Assembly (NCBI GenBank): GCA_013396525.1
Contig: VWYX01001131.1
Span: 124,001 to 188,000 of the forward strand
DNA from: Chaetorhynchus papuensis
Lineage: Eukaryota; Chordata; Aves; Passeriformes; Rhipiduridae
Direction: 5' to 3'
Length of the DNA: 64,000 nt
Both the position numbers and the translations under genes were made by a program. Each line of letters begins with the position of its first letter. The first letter of the stretch is position 1. The notes under the pieces are model-generated. The model worked only from the letters and a program-made list of their open reading frames with translations. It did no database searches and was not told where the DNA came from. Shown one piece after another: positions 59,001-64,000 of the stretch.

Positions 59001-62000
59001 CCAAAGATCATTATACCAGACATGAAATGACTGAAATGTGGGAAATGTCACCACTCATGTTTAAAAAAACACACTGGAAAAATCACCCATAGGACCTGAC
59101 TCCCACAGTCAGTGTAGAGAGACTGACAAGTGACTACACATTTGCTTACCACCAAATCTTGTCCAGCCTAGCACAGAAGTACCCAGCCACAGCTGGGCTG
59201 GAAAACATACTGGTGCCAGACACTGTCTGTGTGCCACTCCAGCTGGACAAAGAAAAGGAAGAAAAAGCACTTGGCACATCCAACTCATGGTGCAAGACAA
59301 GCCAGTAAGTCCTCAGTGATCATCTCCCTTCTAAGAGACCTGAAGCCCACGGGAAACATCAAACACAAAGTTCCCCTTCCAGTCCCCTGCTTTATCTCCT
59401 CAGCCTCACTGAAGAGTGTGTGACCTTCATGAGGGGAGCTGAGACAATGCTCACCCCAGAATAAGATCCAGGGAGGGACAGAATACAGACATCTCTGCAA
59501 CGGAGCTCAGCAACTCTCATCTCCCAAAACCTGAAACAGTGACTAATTAGAAACGTCTTTAAATCCCCGACTGGGGAGGTGCCTGAAAAGAGACAAAACA
59601 TAAGGATGATGATGATATTTGTAAGTGCTGTTACTTGTTATTGTCTCAAAATGTTGACAGCAACTCTTAGCAACCATGCACCAGTGAACAGCTTACATGC
59701 ACTAATTCTCTCTTAAAACGCACATGTTTAACCCTCATCAGAGATGGCACTTCTCCATCCCACATGAAACCTCTGGAATTGACAAAATGATTTAAAGCCC
59801 TAGCAAAAAAGAGCTCTTAGCTCTTGGAAGTGATAATCAACCCCCTCTTGCCCACACGTGACTCTCAAGGTCTGTTTCTCATGCTGTACAGTTTCCAGCT
59901 GGGACCCATCAGCAAGCTATCAATTGCCCCTTACATACAGATGAAAAGGTAATTAGTAAAATGACCTAATTAATATTAATACACTTGAGTGATAGAACTA
60001 ACACAGTTTGATTTTTAAGGAGTTTTATGTCTCTTTCCTGAGAGTGTGCTTGTGAGTACATTGTTGGTTCTCTGATGTCTAATACTGGCTGAGTTTCTCC
60101 TACAACCACTCGGGAGACATGAACAAGGTAGAGTCCCAGCAACTATTTCCATAAAAGCCATAGGAAACCAGTATCTTAGAGCTCAAACCCTCCACTGAAT
60201 TTTCCAGTTCAAAAGTTTTCAGGGTAGCCATAGAGACAAAGATAATCCACACGTGCCCACACACAGGCTCGTTTGGAAGAAAGCCAGGCTCAAAATGGGA
60301 CAGCCAGCGCATTGCTTTAAAACAAGAAAGAGAAGTCTTTACTGAGTGCAAGAGCCAAACAAGGACCATGTTTGCACGTTATTGCTCAGATGCCCTCCCA
60401 ACAGAGTTAATATGGCATGGCACACTGCAGAGGTGACATGTCCCCTCGAAGGGGGAAAGATCGCACTTTGACTGCAATCAGATACTCTGGACACGTGAAG
60501 TGTGCATTCATATGGTGAGGATTTAAAAAAAAAAGTAAGATTTGGAAATTTTAGGGGGTGGGGGAGAGACAAAGAGCAGGCACAGTGAACTCGGCCTCAT
60601 AAAACACGTGCATGCTCTTGCCTGCACCAAGCGGGGATGTGGAGAGCTCCGGCGCCAGGTCCTGGAGCAGCACAGGGGATCCTGCCCTCCCCATCCCCGG
60701 GGCCCAGGCGGTGGCACAAACAAGCAGGGACAGACACGATACGGAGCAGCCCGCAGGGAAGCACAAAGCCAGTTGCTCACCTCACAAAGCCTGCAGGCAA
60801 GGCTTGCTCACCGCCTGCCTGCAGCTGCTGCACAAGGGGAGCCAGGGGACGTGGCCCCTGTGCGCTCAGCGCAGCACCCTACAGCAGCCCCACATGCAGA
60901 AATGGGATGTTCTACTCCAGACACCATCCAGGCCTGGAGGTGTTCCCATTTCCAGGTCTCCATGACTCCAGCACATCACACATGGAGGAAACCCAGGGAG
61001 AGGGCTGGATCAAGCGGGAGAAATGAAGTTTGAATTCACTTAAAGCAGTTTTAGGACCCAAACAAAATACAGAGGGCCCAGTGGACCCTTCTGGCTGGCT
61101 GGGCTGGCCTCACCACAACTGAGGAATTCAGGGATACCTTCTGCAGTGAAGAGACCTTCCAACTCCAGTGTCTGCAACATTTGCCCCTGTGCCCCATTAC
61201 CCAGGAGACCATTGAACTAGTCAGCAATTAAAATATTCCACAAGTTTTCTGCTCTGTTCAGGCTGGGACAGCTTTCAAGGAACGTTGTCGAGGCAGATAT
61301 ATTCCTAACAAAACCCCACCACACACATCACACCCCCAGCCTGAACCTTTCAAAAGTGAGAGAAGGAGAGGAAAGGGAAAAGCTGTGTCAGGATGGAGGA
61401 CACAGCACGAAGGGTGCAAGCACAGGCACGTCAACAGCTCCTGGGAAAGAGGGGGGGTTGAAACACAGCCCAGACCTGCTGCTTAGCAGCTGGGATTTAA
61501 CACTTGTTGCAGCAAGAGAAATTAGTAACAGAAATCAGCATAGGGAAGGATGGGGGTGTCAGGTTCAAGGCAGTGCTGCAGCAAGGGAGAGCAGCAAAAG
61601 TGGTCTTTAGGGAAGTGTTGGTTGGCTTTGTTCTATTTTGTTTTGTGTTTTTGTGAATAGTTCTTCATACTCCTGATCACAGCCCCAGGAGTGTACACCC
61701 TCCCTTAGATCTTCTTATTCCACCATCTTGGTGCATCTCCAAAGCATGAAAACCCTGGAAACATGAACAGCAAGTGAATTTTTATTATTTTCTCTGCTGG
61801 AGCTCTTAGGGAGTTTAAAGAAAATGCTTTTGTTAACAGCAACAGCTAGCTTTATCAGCTCTAATTCCTTCCACAGATCCAAAGAGAGTATTGAATGGAA
61901 GGAGTAAAATGAAAATTCACATCCCACGAACATTTGCATCACTAAATGTGCTGGTGCTGCCCAGGCATCACCCACTGTGCGGCTCCTTCAGTGCAAGACC

Positions 62001-63130
62001 ACCCCACTGACCCATTCTTCCCTGGGGAGAGGGGAGGGGGCAACACGCGAGAGTGAGGGTGAGACCTCAGGACCACACTCACCATTTCTGCAGGACAACC
62101 CCATCCCCATACTCCTGTTGCAGATCCTCTGCAAACACCAGGCTCTGCAGGGAGAGTGAGTGGGCAGGAGCAGCCTTCCCTGCCATCCCACCTGGGTGCA
62201 TGTACATCAATTCCCTGACCTGAGAGCAGCAGTGGTGCAAGATCACTCCCTACTCTTATCTCGAACCACGAGCCTTTATTTCTATTTTCTCTCCCCTGTC
62301 CAGCTGAGGAAGGGAGCCATAGAGCAGCTTTAGTGGGCACCTGGCATCCAGCCAGGACCAACCCACCACAGATGTGCAGCACACATAGGCTCCTATTTAC
62401 TATTTAACAGGTGCCAGCAGCAGCTCAGGTTCCTATTGCAGGTGGCAGAGCTCCCTACATCAGGATGAGCAGTGAACACCTCCGTCCCACATCTGAAATT
62501 GTTTGAGAAAAATAAAACATTAGCTCAGCTGCCACCCATCTGAGCAGACACTCATGAAGGGAAGGGAAGGCTCCTGAGATTTTGCCCAATACCTGTGCAC
62601 TTCAGTCATACTTCAGGTTGTGACTGCAGAGGATCACGCAGTCCTCTGCTTCCAAGATTTCTTCCTGCAAGGAATGTGAACCACTTGGCTTTCTCACACG
62701 AATGAACAGAGGAAAGCCAAGACACCAGGCAATCGCAGGCTCTCAGAAAAGAATTCATGATGAAAAATGATGGCTTTTCCTCTCAGAAGGTGTGACCTTA
62801 AATTGGGAGAGAATCTAGAACCTCATTTGTGCAGTGCAGCCCCTCACTCCAAGCAGAGATCTCAGAGCATGGAGGGCTGCTGGATCAGGACTGCACCTAC
62901 ACATCAGAACTCTTGCTAAAGCATGTCAGTCAATGAAGAGACTCAGCAGGAGCCTAGTTGGGCTGGTGGACAAAAGGGAGGAGGCAGGGGAAAGCTGTGA
63001 CAAATTGAAAATTCAGCGTGGATTGCGTAACTGCATGAATAATTCCTTTCGAGCCAAAAGAGATTCCTGCAAAAGAGGTAGCTTGCTGCAGTCCCTCAGC
63101 TCCGTTTAATGAAAGAACTCCCAGACAGTT

Positions 63131-63219
63131 GGGTGGTTTGGGTGTTTGGTTTTTTGGTGGGGTTTTTTGGTTTAACAAAAAAAAACCCAAAAAAACCAAA
63201 ACACACCCAAAACCAAACT
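63131..63219. repeat. Imperfect GT/AC-rich inverted repeat
   Basis: A G/T-only arm (about 63131-63172) is followed, after a loop of about 4-6 bases around 'taac', by an A/C-only arm (about 63176-63219) that is its imperfect reverse complement. The hairpin could have arms of some 35-40 bases. It sits about 480 bases before the CR1 at 63695. Confidence 0.7.
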
Positions 63220-63694
63220 CAATTGCAAGATGCAACTGATCTTCCATCAGCAGAGAAGAGCTGTGGAACCAACCAGACAGGCAACACTGGAGATAGATTT
63301 CCCCACCCTAGGTAGGATAAGAATTTGCTCAAAATGGCTAAGATTCTCATTCCCTTTGGCTAGAGACAGTTTTTTATTCATTAAAATAATAAAAGAGATG
63401 TTCATTGGGGAGGAAGGAAGATATGAAAAATATTTTCTCTAAGCCACTGAGACTTATGAAAGCATCAGGAAAGAGAAATTGGCGAAATGAAGAAAGGGAC
63501 TGGAAAAAAGTCCCAACAATAAGATATACTTAAATTACTGAGTGTCATGCCCAGAAGCAGGGAAACCTCACATCTAAAATTATAGGATTCAAATCTGAAA
63601 CCACCTAGCTCAGGAAGGGTCCCATCCCCTGCATCTCCCAGCTGCCATGGCAGGATTAGGCTTTTTCCATATGCTCAATCTAATTCTGCAATAA

Positions 63695-63979
63695 TCTCTT
63701 CTGGCCCTTCTTGTAACAAGCAATAGGACAAGAGGAAATGCCCTTAAAGTTGTAGCAGGGGAAGTTTAGATTGGATATCAGGAAAAATTTCTTCATGGAA
63801 AGGGTTACCAAATATTGAAATGGACTGCCCAGGGAAGTGGTGGTGTCGCCACTGAAATTATTTAAAAGACACATAGATATGGCATTTAGGGACATGGTTT
63901 AGTGGTGAACTTGGCAGTGCTGGGTTTAGAGTTGAACTCAATGATCTCAAAGGTCTTTTCCAACCTAAATGATTCCATT
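63695..63979 (+). mobile_element. CR1 LINE, 5'-truncated copy with intact 3' end
   Basis: The copy is well preserved: 'caataggacaagaggaaatg', 'gtttagattggatatcagga', 'tgcccagggaagtggt', 'ggcatttagggacatggttt' and 'aaggtcttttccaacctaaa' occur in the standard order and end in an ATTCCATT-like terminus. It is a typical 5'-truncated avian CR1 and is the youngest-looking repeat in the window. Confidence 0.92.
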
Positions 63980-64000
63980 ATTTTGGTGCAGAAAGGACAC

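Larger units (their letters stand above)
35896..64000 (-). other. IGFBP2: IGFBP2 intron 1, partial (at least 28.1 kb)
   Basis: No sequence encoding the IGFBP N-domain (GCGCC motif with dense cysteines) is present upstream of exon 2, so this whole stretch is taken as intron 1. Mammalian IGFBP2 also has a first intron of tens of kilobases. It holds several old repeats listed separately. The parts 40000-44000, 44200-53900 and 56900-63100 look unique, with no gene, and no strong structure beyond small simple repeats. A separate small gene cannot be fully excluded. Confidence 0.75.

Noticed and set aside
60600..60900. GC-rich patch as candidate IGFBP2 exon 1
   Set aside because: No - strand frame shows the IGFBP cysteine pattern or GCGCC, and there is no fitting donor for the phase-1 junction.
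1..64000. CRISPR arrays, prokaryotic operons, tRNA or rRNA genes
   Set aside because: No regularly spaced repeats with unique spacers, no cloverleaf or rRNA signatures and no bacterial-type gene clusters were seen; the DNA is vertebrate.

Overview
This window is a piece of vertebrate nuclear DNA, almost certainly from a bird. It holds two multi-exon genes with GT-AG introns and large stretches of intron and intergenic DNA. Bird origin is indicated by CR1 retrotransposon 3' ends (clearest at 63695-63979 and 29268-29372), by only faint, old traces of other repeat families, and by compact small introns. The species cannot be named from the sequence. There is one assembly gap (7741-7843, N).

Layout. 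Bases 1-6080 lie upstream of the first gene. IGFBP5 is on the + strand: a TATA promoter at 5960-6090, a long U-rich 5' UTR with two short upstream ORFs, and four coding exons (7103-7433, 22871-23097, 23261-23380, 23767-23898) encoding 269 residues. Its 3' UTR is about 4.2 kb and ends at a canonical poly(A) signal at 28064. Intron 1 is 15.4 kb; it holds a degenerate pyrimidine-rich minisatellite around the gap, a G-quadruplex motif and a CpG-rich block. A 2.7 kb intergenic spacer (about 28090-30830) separates the two 3' ends and contains a small CpG-rich patch with a CTCF-like motif and a CR1 fragment. IGFBP2 is on the - strand and is only partly inside the window: exon 4 (32146-32313), exon 3 (34112-34252) and exon 2 (35672-35895) are present. 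Its first exon, which would carry the signal peptide and N-terminal cysteine domain, is not found, so 35896-64000 reads as the 3' part of a first intron of at least 28 kb. That intron carries old CR1/L3-like LINE and MIR-like relics and, at its far end, a well-preserved CR1.

How the genes relate. IGFBP5 and IGFBP2 are secreted insulin-like growth factor binding proteins that control how much IGF-1/IGF-2 reaches its receptor; both also have IGF-independent actions (heparin/matrix binding and nuclear import for IGFBP5, integrin binding through RGD for IGFBP2). They are neighbours in tail-to-tail orientation, the ancestral arrangement kept across jawed vertebrates. All exon boundaries here follow the family pattern, with a phase-1 junction after exon 1 and phase-0 junctions later.

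No prokaryotic-type system, virus-derived gene, CRISPR array or RNA gene was recognised. I did not find a clearly new biological system. The strongest items for a second look are regulatory: the CTCF-like CpG patch between the convergent genes, a 209-base purine tract expanded inside the IGFBP5 3' UTR next to a miR-143 site, a 9-base miR-140 match in the same UTR, two uORFs, and an intronic CpG block that could be a second promoter.
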